From: Pontibacter pamirensis
GTDB lineage: Bacteria; Bacteroidota; Bacteroidia; Cytophagales; Hymenobacteraceae
Direction of reading: 5' to 3'
Length of the DNA stretch: 45,562 nucleotides
Assembly: GCF_010015475.1 (NCBI RefSeq)
Contig: NZ_SSNI01000045.1
Location: forward strand, 1-45,562
Within the stretch, counting starts at the first letter, position 1, and the number at the start of each line of letters is the position of its first letter. The notes under the pieces were generated by a model. That model worked only from the letters and a program-made list of their open reading frames with translations, made no database searches and was not told the DNA's origin. The position numbers and the translations under genes are program-made. Of this stretch, positions 1 through 7,484 are shown piece after piece.

Positions 1-69
1 TAGTATCCTCGTTGCCAAATCCTCTACACGACGGCTGATACGCCGGTCGCTGAATATGTCACCGCTCAT
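1..69 (-). CDS. Probable IS4/Tn5-like transposase, N-terminal end only (runs off window)
   Basis: The frame is open from ATG at 69-67 to the window edge and encodes 23 residues beginning MSGDIFSDRRISRRVEDL. An F-x-D-x-R-x-x-R pattern right after the start is typical of the N-terminal DNA-binding region of IS4/Tn5-family transposases, which cut and paste the element by a DDE mechanism. A strong AAAGGAG ribosome site sits five bases before the ATG, which supports this start. Only the first 23 residues are visible, so neither the catalytic core nor the completeness of the element can be judged. The family call rests on this short motif and is tentative. Confidence 0.45.
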   Translation of the reverse strand, partial: MSGDIFSDRRISRRVEDLATRIL

Positions 70-325
70 TTGCTCCTTTTAGAACAGAGAACAAATGCGC
101 CTCAAAGTTTGTGTCCTAATCGTAGCCACTCCTATCAGGGGACAGATCTGCGGTACATTCAGACCCAGCCAGAGCACTGCTTAAGAAGGACTATTGAGAT
201 TTTACCCACAATGCCTTTTACTTAGATTGGCAAAGGTTAACAACGACAATGGTTTAAGCTAAATGTGTTGGCAAACGCTAATTTAATTAGTAATATTGCT
301 TCGTCTAAATCAACAGAATAAACCT

Positions 326-823
326 ATGAAAATCATCGAAAAGCTTCTGAAGGAAATCGAGGAAGAAGGGCAGAAAACCCGCAAAATGCTAGTGATCGTG
401 CCAGACGATAAATACGATTGGCAGCCTCACCCCAAAAGCATGCCTGTTAAAGACCTCGCACTGCACATTGCCGATTTGCCCACCTGGATAACCTTAGCTG
501 TTACAACAGATGAACTTGACTTTGCCGCCAGCCCTTATAATCCAGGTGATGTAAATAACACAGAGGGGCTCTTAACGCTCTTCGAGAAGAACCTGGCAAA
601 GGCGAAAGCAAATATGGAGCAGGTAACAGAAGAGCAACTGGATGAGCCCTGGACGTTGCGGAACGGTGCTGTTGTGTACATGACCCTGTCAAAGTATGAC
701 ACCATTCGCCATGCGCTGGCACAAACTGTCCATCACAGGGCACAGCTTGGCTTATACCTGCGTCTTCTGAACATTCCTATCCCAGGTAGCTACGGGCCAA
801 GTGCCGACGAGCAAGGCCTGTAG
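326..823 (+). CDS. DinB-family four-helix protein
   Basis: A 165-residue DinB/YfiT-like protein, a cytoplasmic four-helix bundle that usually holds a divalent metal with three histidines. Several family members use bacillithiol or similar thiols in detoxification, but most have no known substrate. The expected histidines are visible: H47 in LALHIADLP and H129, H136 and H137 in a helix reading HALAQTVHHRAQL. The length is normal. I chose ATG 326 rather than the upstream TTG at 296 because the DinB helix starts with MKIIEKLL and the ten extra residues look like untranslated leader. It is monocistronic, with about 280 bases to the next gene. Confidence 0.85.
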   Translation: MKIIEKLLKEIEEEGQKTRKMLVIVPDDKYDWQPHPKSMPVKDLALHIADLPTWITLAVTTDELDFAASPYNPGDVNNTEGLLTLFEKNLAKAKANMEQVTEEQLDEPWTLRNGAVVYMTLSKYDTIRHALAQTVHHRAQLGLYLRLLNIPIPGSYGPSADEQGL

Positions 824-1101
824 ACCACAGAACAGGAGCTGTCTTGAAACTGGCAGCTCCTGTTCTGCTTTCAGCATCCCCTGTAGCTCTTTGGTTAGTG
901 GCTTGCCGAAGTCATAAAAGCTATTGCTCCTAATTCAGAATATCATTCATAACGCTGATAGGTAAAGATTCTGTAGATACTCCACAGTAAAGCTCATTTA
1001 TGTCTTTTAATTTCGGGAAATTTATTAATGCCTTGCTTTGCTAATTTTTTAATTGTAAAATATTGAAGATATTTAAAGTTATGTTATCCTAAATCAGTTT
1101 T

Positions 1102-1689
1102 ATGAATTACAGTAGAAAGATTCTTATTATAACCGGTGATGCAGGTGAAAGTTTTGAAATTTTGTATGCATCGCACCGCCTGTTGGAGGCCGGATACCAA
1201 CCTGTAATTGCAGCACCTGCCGTAAAGCGAATGAACCTGGTGATGCACGATTTTGAACCGGGTTGGGATACCTATATAGAACGTCCCGGTTACCTTATAG
1301 AATCTGACCTTGCGTTTGAAGATGTAGATCCTGGTGACTACCATTCCCTTCTTATTCCTGGCGGCAGGGCACCCGAATTTTTACGCAATGATCAACGGGT
1401 AATAAACATTGTTAAAGCGTTTTATAACAGCGATAAATATATTTTTGCTATTTGCCATGGCGTTCAGATATTGGTAACCGCTGGCCTGGTAGATGGACGA
1501 AAAATCGCTTGTTATGAGCATGTAAAATTTGAAGTTGAATCATGCGGTGGGATTTATGTGACCGCGGAACAGGCCGTTCAGGACGGAAAAATTATTACCG
1601 GGAAAACATGGCAGTCGCACCCTGAATTTTACAAGCTTGTATTTAATTGTTTGGAAAAAACAAAAGAGGCAGAACACAGGTTGTTATAA
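1102..1689 (+). CDS. DJ-1/PfpI family protein (class I glutamine amidotransferase-like)
   Basis: A 195-residue DJ-1/PfpI superfamily protein. The fold is a flavodoxin-like sandwich with a reactive cysteine at a nucleophile elbow. Family members act as deglycases, chaperones, proteases or isonitrile hydratases. Visible residues are the conserved E16 (GDAGES), the elbow AICHG with C118 and H119, and a LLIPGG strand near residue 85. No signal peptide is present, so it is cytoplasmic. The start follows an A/T-rich leader. It is single, flanked by non-coding DNA of about 280 bases upstream and by a decayed gene downstream. The exact reaction cannot be told from sequence. Confidence 0.85.
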   Translation: MNYSRKILIITGDAGESFEILYASHRLLEAGYQPVIAAPAVKRMNLVMHDFEPGWDTYIERPGYLIESDLAFEDVDPGDYHSLLIPGGRAPEFLRNDQRVINIVKAFYNSDKYIFAICHGVQILVTAGLVDGRKIACYEHVKFEVESCGGIYVTAEQAVQDGKIITGKTWQSHPEFYKLVFNCLEKTKEAEHRLL

Positions 1690-1801
1690 ATTAACCGTCG
1701 TTGGTTATAGCTATATATGTGTCTTATAATATTTCTTATGTTAAATAGGGGCTGTCTCTGCCACTTGCTTTGTAGGGACTGCTCCAGGTAAGCAAAGTGA
1801 T

Positions 1802-2012
1802 TTATCGGACATTTAACCGACATTCAAGCCCTTTATCCGACATTCCAGTTCCTGTAAATGCATACAGTTGCCTTTTTCTCCCCTTATTTACAAGCAGCCC
1901 CTTCTCCACTAACTTAGTCAGGTCCTTTGCTAGCTTTTCTTCAGCTTAGTCACCAGCTTGGTCCTGACTTGGTCGCTCTTGGATAAGTTAACCATCAAAA
2001 AGGCTGAGTGAC
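1802..2012 (-). pseudogene. Remnant of a winged-helix C-terminal domain
   Basis: On the minus strand two frames join into one protein-like stretch. One frame reads SKSDQVRTKLVTKLKK and ends at a stop near 1930. The other continues LAKDLTKLVEKGLLVNKGRK followed by RQLYAF and stops at 1802. Together they resemble the C-terminal winged helix seen in RecG-like ATP-binding or Fic-type regulators of Bacteroidota (known family trait; the assignment here is inference). A frame change near 1930, further in-frame stops and the absence of any upstream body show that the gene is dead. The tail contains three near-repeats of CCGACATT/CGGACATT at about 1806-1842. Confidence 0.35.
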
Positions 2013-2116
2013 AGAAAAGCCCTACCAACATTAATTACCAGATGGATAATAACTGATGTTTGTGGTGTTATTGTAGATCATGGATTCCAATCATCTGAAC
2101 TAACTCCTATTCTCGA

Positions 2117-2180
2117 GCTAAATCAGTTTATTTTGTCAAGTTTTTTTGTTATAAAACTTGACAAAATAAACTGATTTAGC
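2117..2180. promoter_or_regulatory. Perfect 28-bp inverted repeat, probable AbiEi operator
   Basis: Left arm 2117-2144 and right arm 2153-2180 are perfect reverse complements, separated by eight bases. The right arm overlaps the -33 element and spacer of the promoter that precedes the abiE genes. AbiEi antitoxins are known to bind inverted repeats in their own promoter and to repress it cooperatively, so this is very probably the autoregulatory operator. It is longer and more perfect than expected by chance. Confidence 0.75.
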
Positions 2181-2189
2181 TTATCTTTG
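2158..2189 (+). promoter_or_regulatory. Bacteroidota-type promoter for the AbiE operon
   Basis: TTG at 2158-2160 is followed after 21 bases by TATCTTTG at 2182-2189, matching the TAnnTTTG -7 element of Bacteroidota sigma-ABfr. Transcription would start a few bases later, giving a leader of about 25 bases before the ATG at 2222. The -33 box lies inside the right operator arm. Confidence 0.7.
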
Positions 2190-2221
2190 GGTTTAGTTTT
2201 ACGCTACAGAGGAAGCAGAAC

Positions 2222-2947
2222 ATGAGCATTATGCAGCAAGTCCGGGAAAGAATCGAACAGGCCCAACCCGGGCAGCTGTTGACTTATGCCGATTTTCAGG
2301 TAAATGGTAGCCAGCTGGAGGCCCTAGCAGCGGCGCTCAGCCGCCTGGCCAGGCAAGGGGTGATCAATCGGCTGGCAAAAGGTCGCTACTATAAGCCGAA
2401 GGAAACCGTGTTCGGTAAAGTAAAACCATCGGAAAAAGAGATCATCAAAAGCCTGAGCACCTCCAAAGGCAAAGTAAAGGGATACGAAAGCGGCTTGGGG
2501 CTCTACAACCAACTGGGCCTGACGACGCAGGTTCCTCAGGAGGTGACGCTGATGACCCGCAAGCAGCGCAGGGTGGCGAATATTGGCAAAACCAAGATTC
2601 GTTATGTTCAGAGCCCTACCAACTTCAAGGAGTCTGACATTGACAAGCTTCAGGTCCTGGATGCACTGCGCGGTTACAAGAAGATCCCGGACCGCAACAG
2701 CGAGAAGACAATCCTCATTCTGCTGGAGTATATCAGAAAATTAGCTGAAGGCGACATGGATCGGCTCATAGAACTGGCGCTGGACTACAACCCCGCTACC
2801 CGTGCCCTGCTGGGAGCCCTGCTGGATCAGCTGGGCTATGCACAGGAGGCGGACAGGCTAAGGCAGTCACTCAACCTACTGACCAAATACAAACTGGGCA
2901 TAAGCGAGAGCATATTGCCTAACGGAAAAGATTGGAATATCGTATGA
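2222..2947 (+). CDS. Type IV antitoxin AbiEi-like (DUF6088 family)
   Basis: A 241-residue protein of the AbiEi/DUF6088 type. Residues 1-75 form a winged helix, including ALAAALSRLARQGVINRLAKG and a YYKPKETVFG wing, followed by a C-terminal antitoxin domain (GYESGLGLYNQLGL near 85-98). Known AbiEi proteins repress their own operon and neutralise AbiEii without forming a stable complex with it. The gene lies directly behind the promoter and the perfect inverted repeat. Its TGA overlaps the toxin ATG by four bases (ATGA at 2944-2947), indicating translational coupling. Confidence 0.85.
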   Translation: MSIMQQVRERIEQAQPGQLLTYADFQVNGSQLEALAAALSRLARQGVINRLAKGRYYKPKETVFGKVKPSEKEIIKSLSTSKGKVKGYESGLGLYNQLGLTTQVPQEVTLMTRKQRRVANIGKTKIRYVQSPTNFKESDIDKLQVLDALRGYKKIPDRNSEKTILILLEYIRKLAEGDMDRLIELALDYNPATRALLGALLDQLGYAQEADRLRQSLNLLTKYKLGISESILPNGKDWNIV

Positions 2948-3912
2948 ACCTACACCAAAACCCGGAGGTGTTCCGGGACGCCATCACGGCCACGGCAGAG
3001 GCCCTGCAGATCAGGGATGTGTACGTGGAAAAGGACTACTGGGTGACGCTGGTACTTTACCGCCTGGCCCACTCCCCCTACGTGGAGAAGGCCATCTTCA
3101 AGGGCGGCACCTCCCTATCCAAGGCCTACAACCTGATTGAGCGCTTTTCAGAGGACATCGACCTGGCCATCAATGCCGATGAAGGCATGACAAACAACCA
3201 GGTCATGCAGCTGCTCCGCAGAATCTCAAAAGAAATCACAAAGGACATGGTCGAGGTAGATGACCCGTACCGGACCAGCAAAGGCTCCCGCTTCCGCAAA
3301 ACGCTGCACGACTACGGAGCCTCCGTGCAAGGAGACTACGGTCAAGCAACTGACAAGATTCTGGTGGAAATAAACTCCTTCGCCAGCCCTAATCCACATC
3401 AGCGCATGTCAATCAAGACCTACATCAGCCAGTTTATGGCCCAGCGTAACTTGCTGGACCTGATTCGCCAGTACGGTCTGGCTCCCTTTGAGGTGAATGT
3501 GGTGAGCCTGGAGCGCACCTTTACCGAGAAGGTTCTGGCCCTGGTGCGGGCATCTTATGCCGATGACCCGGTAGCTGAGCTGGGTAGTAAGATCCGCCAT
3601 GTCTATGACCTGCACGCCATGCTGAAAGCGCCTGCAGTGGCCACTTTTCTGCACAGCGAGAACTTCTTCGAGATGAGTCGGGCCGTGCAGGCTGACGATG
3701 CCCGCAATAGCGAGTTTCAGGGGGACTGGGCTATGCAGCCACTGGATGCGTGCCTGCTGTTTACAGATGTGAGAGGAACCTGGAACTCTTTAGAGACTAC
3801 ATACCAGCAGGAATTCCGCTCACTCGTGTATGGTACGCTGCCAGCCCCGGAGGAAATAGTAACTGTTTTGGAAATCATATCTACCCGCTTTAGTACATAC
3901 GCAAGCAGGTAA
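2944..3912 (+). CDS. AbiEii/AbiGii-family nucleotidyltransferase toxin
   Basis: A 322-residue nucleotidyltransferase-fold toxin of type IV TA systems. AbiEii-type enzymes bind or transfer nucleotides, with tRNA modification shown for some homologues, and they stop growth during phage infection. Visible motifs are EKDYWV (29-34), motif I KGGTSLSK (53-60) and the acidic SEDIDL (69-74), which supplies the metal ligands. A positively charged C-terminal half is usual. I prefer ATG 2944 over the TTG at 2932 because it gives the ATGA overlap with abiEi. No downstream partner is seen, and the motifs look intact. Confidence 0.87.
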   Translation: MNLHQNPEVFRDAITATAEALQIRDVYVEKDYWVTLVLYRLAHSPYVEKAIFKGGTSLSKAYNLIERFSEDIDLAINADEGMTNNQVMQLLRRISKEITKDMVEVDDPYRTSKGSRFRKTLHDYGASVQGDYGQATDKILVEINSFASPNPHQRMSIKTYISQFMAQRNLLDLIRQYGLAPFEVNVVSLERTFTEKVLALVRASYADDPVAELGSKIRHVYDLHAMLKAPAVATFLHSENFFEMSRAVQADDARNSEFQGDWAMQPLDACLLFTDVRGTWNSLETTYQQEFRSLVYGTLPAPEEIVTVLEIISTRFSTYASR

Positions 3913-4533
3913 TGCAAAACACTGCCTGTGATAAGGCATACATCTTGTCTAAAAAACTGTCATTGATTATAGCTTTTGTAGCCCATAAATTTTCATGCAT
4001 GACCTATAGCTAAATCTGCAATAGTGTATATGTGCTTCATCGAAGTCTTACCCTGTCCAGCTTTTACCTCCTCCCCTGCCGACACCAGACGGTTATTCCC
4101 TGTAGGTTCTATTCTCCTTTTGACTTATTGATTTCTCAAATCCCTGGCTGCGCAGGGCAGTCTGTCAGGATGACAGCTTATAACGTTTTACAAACGCACT
4201 TTAAAAAACGTTACTGCCTGCCACATGCCTAGCGGGAAAGGCAGCCCCTCCCCAGCAAGCTTTGCTCCACCATCCAGCACTCTGCCAAATGCTGCTCATT
4301 TGCCAGAGAGAGGTGTGCTGGCCACCCTTCCGCCATCTGCCTCTCTGCGCTGCGCTGTGTTCTGCAGCTGTCATAACAGTGACTTTCCCACCCGCGCAAA
4401 GCAAGCACCTCCCTGCTATAGTTGAAGAAAGAACAAACAGGCAAACATGGTATTACTAGACGTACTGGGTAAATCTAATAATATCATATTACTAGGTAAA
4501 CTATTATTACTACAAAAGGGAAAAGGAAGCAAG
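3913..4533. other. Intergenic region, no convincing gene
   Basis: Short overlapping frames exist on both strands between about 4030 and 4460, but they are rich in Pro, Ser, Cys and Trp, lack coding character and recognisable motifs, and overlap each other. A short imperfect palindrome CTAATAATAT/ATATTACTAG with repeated TATTACTAG lies at about 4446-4500. It could be a binding site for the following module, but nothing more can be said. Confidence 0.5.
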
Positions 4534-4821
4534 CTATGCCGTTAACGCTTTGTACTCCTCGTATTCCTCCTCTCCCATCAGGCCCCGCACATACTCCTCC
4601 TGCCCTACATCATTCTTTTCATTCACATACCTGGTGAAGCTGAGCACTGTTCGGCACCTTTCGAATCCTTTAGCGGCCATATCCCAGGAAACGTTCTCCG
4701 GCAGGCCTTCCAGCCACTCCTCATAATCCTGATGCGTAGGCTCGTGCTCCGCTGCCCCTCCTGTGGTTGGTTCTTTGCCGGATTCGGGTGTTTGACTTTG
4801 ATCATGCCTGAGAATAATAAT
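4534..4821 (-). CDS. Small acidic hypothetical protein lacking a normal start codon
   Basis: The minus-strand frame ending at TAG 4536-4534 reads like a real soluble protein. It has an acidic, polar N-terminus (TPESGKEPTTGGAAEHEP), then DYEEWLEGLPENVSW, KGFERCRTVLSF and an acidic C-terminus (GLMGEEEYEEYKAL). The frame opens after a TAA at 4824-4822, but before residue Met of WDMAAK there is no ATG, GTG or TTG, only ATT codons and one CTC. An ATG at 4805-4803 lies in a neighbouring frame, so a frameshift near the start is likely. I do not recognise the family. It sits divergently from the ArdC module. Confidence 0.4.
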   Translation of the reverse strand: MIILRHDQSQTPESGKEPTTGGAAEHEPTHQDYEEWLEGLPENVSWDMAAKGFERCRTVLSFTRYVNEKNDVGQEEYVRGLMGEEEYEEYKALTA

Positions 4822-4867
4822 TTAAAATTACAAAAGGGGAAAGAAAGCGATACGCTGCTCTATGTTA

Positions 4868-4890
4868 GTTCAAAATACGAGTCTTTGAAC
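4868..4890. repeat. Inverted repeat GTTCAAA-N9-TTTGAAC
   Basis: Seven-base arms at 4868-4874 and 4884-4890 are perfect complements. They lie just before the first of three related palindromes and 54 bases before the small HTH gene, so they may belong to the same control region. No family can be named. Confidence 0.4.
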
Positions 4891-4894
4891 GCAG

Positions 4895-4910
4895 GTTGTA
4901 TATGTAGAAC
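4895..4910. promoter_or_regulatory. Operator-like palindrome, copy 1
   Basis: GTTGTATATGTAGAAC, an imperfect version of the sixteen-base palindrome seen perfectly at 5191-5206. It ends 33 bases before the ATG at 4944, in promoter position for the small DNA-binding protein gene. Confidence 0.5.
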
Positions 4911-4943
4911 ACATAAAGTATATTTGTCGTAAACACTTCCACT

Positions 4944-5168
4944 ATGGCAGAAGAACAACATCCCCGATACGTTACACCTTACAAGTATGCAGAGCTGTGC
5001 GGTGTCTCTCCTACTGCCATTAACAGGAGAATTAAGCGAGGTGTATTGGATGCAGAGGATGTGCCTCAAATAGACGGGAGTACAAAGCGCTTCATAGACA
5101 CAGATAAGTTCCCTCCCGCCAGGTTAATCGACTACCCTATTGAACATAAGCGGCCTCAGAAAAAATAA
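4944..5168 (+). CDS. Small helix-turn-helix (excisionase/MerR-like) protein
   Basis: A 74-residue basic protein. Residues 7-40 (YVTPYKYAELCGVSPTAI, then NRRIKRG) match the helix-turn-helix of MerR/excisionase-like proteins, in which an aspartate/glutamate-containing wing (VPQIDGSTKRFIDT) follows. Such proteins act as recombination directionality factors or small repressors in mobile elements. The gene is flanked on both sides by copies of the GTTC-N8-GAAC palindrome, so it is the best candidate for the protein that binds them (inference). It is the first gene of the run leading to ardC. Confidence 0.6.
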   Translation: MAEEQHPRYVTPYKYAELCGVSPTAINRRIKRGVLDAEDVPQIDGSTKRFIDTDKFPPARLIDYPIEHKRPQKK

Positions 5169-5185
5169 GATTAAAATATTTGCTA

Positions 5186-5211
5186 AAACTGTTCTATATA
5201 TAGAACAGTTT
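5186..5211. promoter_or_regulatory. Operator-like palindrome, copy 2 (perfect, 26 bp)
   Basis: The perfect core GTTCTATATATAGAAC lies at 5191-5206, and complementarity extends five bases on each side to 5186-5211. It stands in the 136-base gap after the small HTH gene and could act as an operator or as a transcription terminator-like hairpin. The related copies nearby favour an operator. Confidence 0.6.
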
Positions 5212-5278
5212 ATAAACTGCAACGTATAATAAAGAAAGCGAGGGCAATAAAAGTAAGCCTTTTTTTAATCTTCAAAGT

Positions 5279-5294
5279 GTTCCATAAATAGAAC
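5279..5294. promoter_or_regulatory. Operator-like palindrome, copy 3
   Basis: GTTCCATAAATAGAAC, one or two changes away from copy 2, ends ten bases before the ATG at 5305. In that place a bound protein would block the promoter or the ribosome site of the next gene. Confidence 0.55.
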
Positions 5295-5304
5295 ATTAAG
5301 AATT

Positions 5305-5505
5305 ATGAAAGCAACATTTCAAACCCGAGAAGAGCAGCTGATATGCAAGGCCAGTAGCCTCGACTACACCACCAGGCAGCGGGCTGTGAAGGTGGCTATT
5401 AGCAAAGGAGTACAGACGCTGCAGTCTACGGACGAGCGCGGACGTGTGCAGGACCTGACGCACATTCTCCAGAGCAGAGCTTTAGCCATCCGTCACAACT
5501 TATAA
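5305..5505 (+). CDS. Small hypothetical protein of the ArdC module
   Basis: 66 residues, with no family recognised. It is polar and helical, with basic residues throughout (FQTREEQLICKASSLDY, then TTRQRAVKVAISKG), no signal peptide and no membrane segment. The start lies ten bases after palindrome copy 3. The next gene begins nine bases after its stop, so it is almost certainly in one operon with 5515-5943, 5949-6272 and perhaps ardC. Small basic proteins of this kind are common next to antirestriction genes on plasmids and ICEs, but no function can be assigned. Confidence 0.55.
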   Translation: MKATFQTREEQLICKASSLDYTTRQRAVKVAISKGVQTLQSTDERGRVQDLTHILQSRALAIRHNL

Positions 5506-5514
5506 CCTATTCCT

Positions 5515-5943
5515 ATGGAGACGACCACAAAGCAAAGAAACAGCATAGAAACCGCCAGGTACACTGTTGGCTTCAAGACCTACAAAACAGCGGAGCGGGT
5601 AAAGATGCGCGAGGTGAAAATCTACCGCAACGGTGCTTGGGTTTACTGTGATTCCTTTACCGAAGCAGAGCGGGAGACACATGAGGCGTGGGCAAAGGAG
5701 TTCCTGGAGGCGATGAAACTTAATGATACCCTGCAGTATCAGGTGCAGCCTGAACAGGAGAAGGAGCCTGAAGGAATGCCAGTGCAGCAGCTGATTTGGG
5801 AGAATATCCTGAAACTGCGTGAAGCCAAGATGATGACAAACAGAGAAGCCGCAAACCTTTGCCTGGTACGCTTCACCTGGTCAGAGAAGGAGGCAAGGGC
5901 CAAGCTGACAGAACTAAAAGAAAGACACCTTAACAGGAAATAG
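5515..5943 (+). CDS. Hypothetical protein of the ArdC module
   Basis: 142 residues, unrecognised. It has two parts: an N-terminal stretch (about 15-60) with YTVGFKTYKTAERVKM and KIYRNGAWVYCDSF that looks like a small beta-rich domain, and a charged helical C-terminal part (80-142) containing EKEPEG and repeated Lys/Glu helices. No signal or membrane segment is present, so it is cytoplasmic. It is tightly packed between its neighbours, with gaps of nine and five bases, consistent with a single transcript. It is probably an accessory mobile-element gene. Confidence 0.6.
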   Translation: METTTKQRNSIETARYTVGFKTYKTAERVKMREVKIYRNGAWVYCDSFTEAERETHEAWAKEFLEAMKLNDTLQYQVQPEQEKEPEGMPVQQLIWENILKLREAKMMTNREAANLCLVRFTWSEKEARAKLTELKERHLNRK

Positions 5944-5948
5944 AGACC

Positions 5949-6272
5949 ATGGAACAGTCCACACCATCCCCGGAAATAAAGAAGCCCTTTTACAGGCTGG
6001 CAACTAATAGTTGTGCTCCTAAAAGTAAGTTTGACATGGCCCCCTTGCTCCATGTGCTCACAGAAGAAGGGACCCCGCTGGAGATGGCCCGCTCCCTGGA
6101 CAAGGTGTACACGCTGCTATCTGAGTACCTGGTCAGCGACGCCAGCACCTATGGGACGCATTACGCCGAACTACTCTCCGATTTACGGCGGATGCGGGAT
6201 GCCCTGCTGCAGGGAAGCGGCCTGCTTGATTTCCAAAAGAAGGCCACAGAAGAGAAGTCCTCTAAAGGCTAG
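5949..6272 (+). CDS. Hypothetical protein of the ArdC module
   Basis: 107 residues, unrecognised. The N-terminus is disordered and proline-rich (STPSPEIKKPFYRLA). It is followed by helices such as LLHVLTEEGTPLEMARSLDK and LLSDLRRMRDALLQG, giving an all-alpha small protein. It starts five bases after the preceding stop and lies 72 bases before ardC. The frame has good codon character, while an overlapping frame starting at 6013 is Trp/Arg/Pro-rich and was discarded. Confidence 0.55.
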   Translation: MEQSTPSPEIKKPFYRLATNSCAPKSKFDMAPLLHVLTEEGTPLEMARSLDKVYTLLSEYLVSDASTYGTHYAELLSDLRRMRDALLQGSGLLDFQKKATEEKSSKG

Positions 6273-6344
6273 ATAAGCCACAGGTATCCCTTACACCATC
6301 ATGCATAATAGTATTTATCTAATCATCTGTTAATATTTACTCCT

Positions 6345-7280
6345 ATGAACGCATTCGAAAAATTCAATCAATTGGCAGAGCAGGTAACAAATGAAGTCAT
6401 TGCGCAGCTGGAGCAGGGCAAGGTGCCCTGGCAGAAGCCCTGGACCTCTTACGGCCTTCCGAAGAACTACCTGTCCGGCCGGCACTACGAAGGCTTCAAC
6501 GCCTTTTACCTCCACTACATCACCGAAGAGCGGCACTTCACCACGCCTTACTTCCTCACCTTTAAACAGGCAAAGGAGCTAGGCGGGCACGTGAAGAAAG
6601 GCGAGAAAGGCACCCCCATCATCTACTGGAAAATCAAAGAGGAGAAGGAAAGTGAGAATGCTAATGAGCAGGCAGAAGAGGAGAAAGAGCACGGAAGAAA
6701 GTTTGTCCCCTTTCTCTGGACCGTGTTCAACATCGATCAGATAGAGGGCGTGGACTTTGCCCTGCCGGAAGCGGTGGAGCGCACAGAGCTGCAGGTCATA
6801 GAAACCTGCCAGCGCGTGGTGGAGAATTACCCTCTGCCGCGGCCCCACATCGGGCATGGCGGCGCACAGGCCTATTATGCCCCTGTGAGCGACAGGGTGC
6901 AGCTGCCGGAGCTGAAGTACTTTGTTTCTCCCCACGCCTACCACGCTACGCTTTTTCATGAGCTGATCCACTCCGTCGGCCATCCCACCAGGTTGGACCG
7001 CTTCACAGACAAGGTCAGCCGCTTCGGGGACGAGGACTACAGCAAAGAGGAGCTGATAGCCGAGATGGGCGCCAGTTTCCTGTGTGCTTTCACCGGCATC
7101 CGGGAGGAGGTGTTCGAGAACTCAGTGGCTTATCTGCAGGGCTGGGTGAGCAAATTCAAAGACGACAAGACCATGCTAATCTACGCCGGCACCAGGGCAT
7201 TCAAGGCAGCCAGCTACATCCTGAACCTGAAGGCAGAGGAAAGTAAGGAAGCACTGCCTGCCGTGGCCATGGCCGCTTAA
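6345..7280 (+). CDS. ArdC-like antirestriction protein (ssDNA-binding domain plus zincin metallopeptidase)
   Basis: 311 residues with the two-domain plan of ArdC. The N-terminal ssDNA-binding domain (about 1-130) begins with FEKFNQLAEQV and includes QGKVPWQKPW and GEKGTPIIYW. The C-terminal zincin-like peptidase carries HELIHSVGH with H205, E206 and H209, plus a downstream glutamate in EELIAEMGASFL. ArdC of conjugative plasmids protects incoming single-stranded DNA from host restriction. A Glu/Lys-rich insert lies near 103-125. It is the last gene of the module and is followed by a hairpin terminator at 7328-7358. It indicates a plasmid or ICE origin, although no relaxase or transfer genes are present here. 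Confidence 0.87.
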   Translation: MNAFEKFNQLAEQVTNEVIAQLEQGKVPWQKPWTSYGLPKNYLSGRHYEGFNAFYLHYITEERHFTTPYFLTFKQAKELGGHVKKGEKGTPIIYWKIKEEKESENANEQAEEEKEHGRKFVPFLWTVFNIDQIEGVDFALPEAVERTELQVIETCQRVVENYPLPRPHIGHGGAQAYYAPVSDRVQLPELKYFVSPHAYHATLFHELIHSVGHPTRLDRFTDKVSRFGDEDYSKEELIAEMGASFLCAFTGIREEVFENSVAYLQGWVSKFKDDKTMLIYAGTRAFKAASYILNLKAEESKEALPAVAMAA

Positions 7281-7327
7281 AGAGAGAAAAGGCGATATCT
7301 AGCGTCATTGGTCAACGTGACAAAGCA

Positions 7328-7358
7328 AAAGAGGCTGCTCTAAAAGGGCAGCCTCTTT
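7328..7358 (+). terminator. Rho-independent terminator after ardC
   Basis: An eleven-base perfect stem AAAGAGGCTGC/GCAGCCTCTTT with a nine-base loop lies 48 bases after the ardC stop. The tail TTTGTTG is short but adequate. Confidence 0.7.
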
Positions 7359-7484
7359 GTTGACATCATACAATGTCAGGAGCGAACCGTTCCGGGTTCT
7401 GGTATATGATAAAAGAGCAGGAGGCTCTTGAGGCGCGCAATGTATTAAAAATTTCTATTTACGAATATGTAGCGGAGGAAATTT

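Noticed and set aside
2932..2943. Upstream TTG start for the AbiEii toxin
   Set aside because: ATG 2944 gives the classical ATGA overlap with abiEi and fits the family N-terminus.
4032..4459. Several overlapping short frames on both strands
   Set aside because: They overlap each other, are rich in Pro, Ser, Cys and Trp, and have no motif, ribosome site or operon context.
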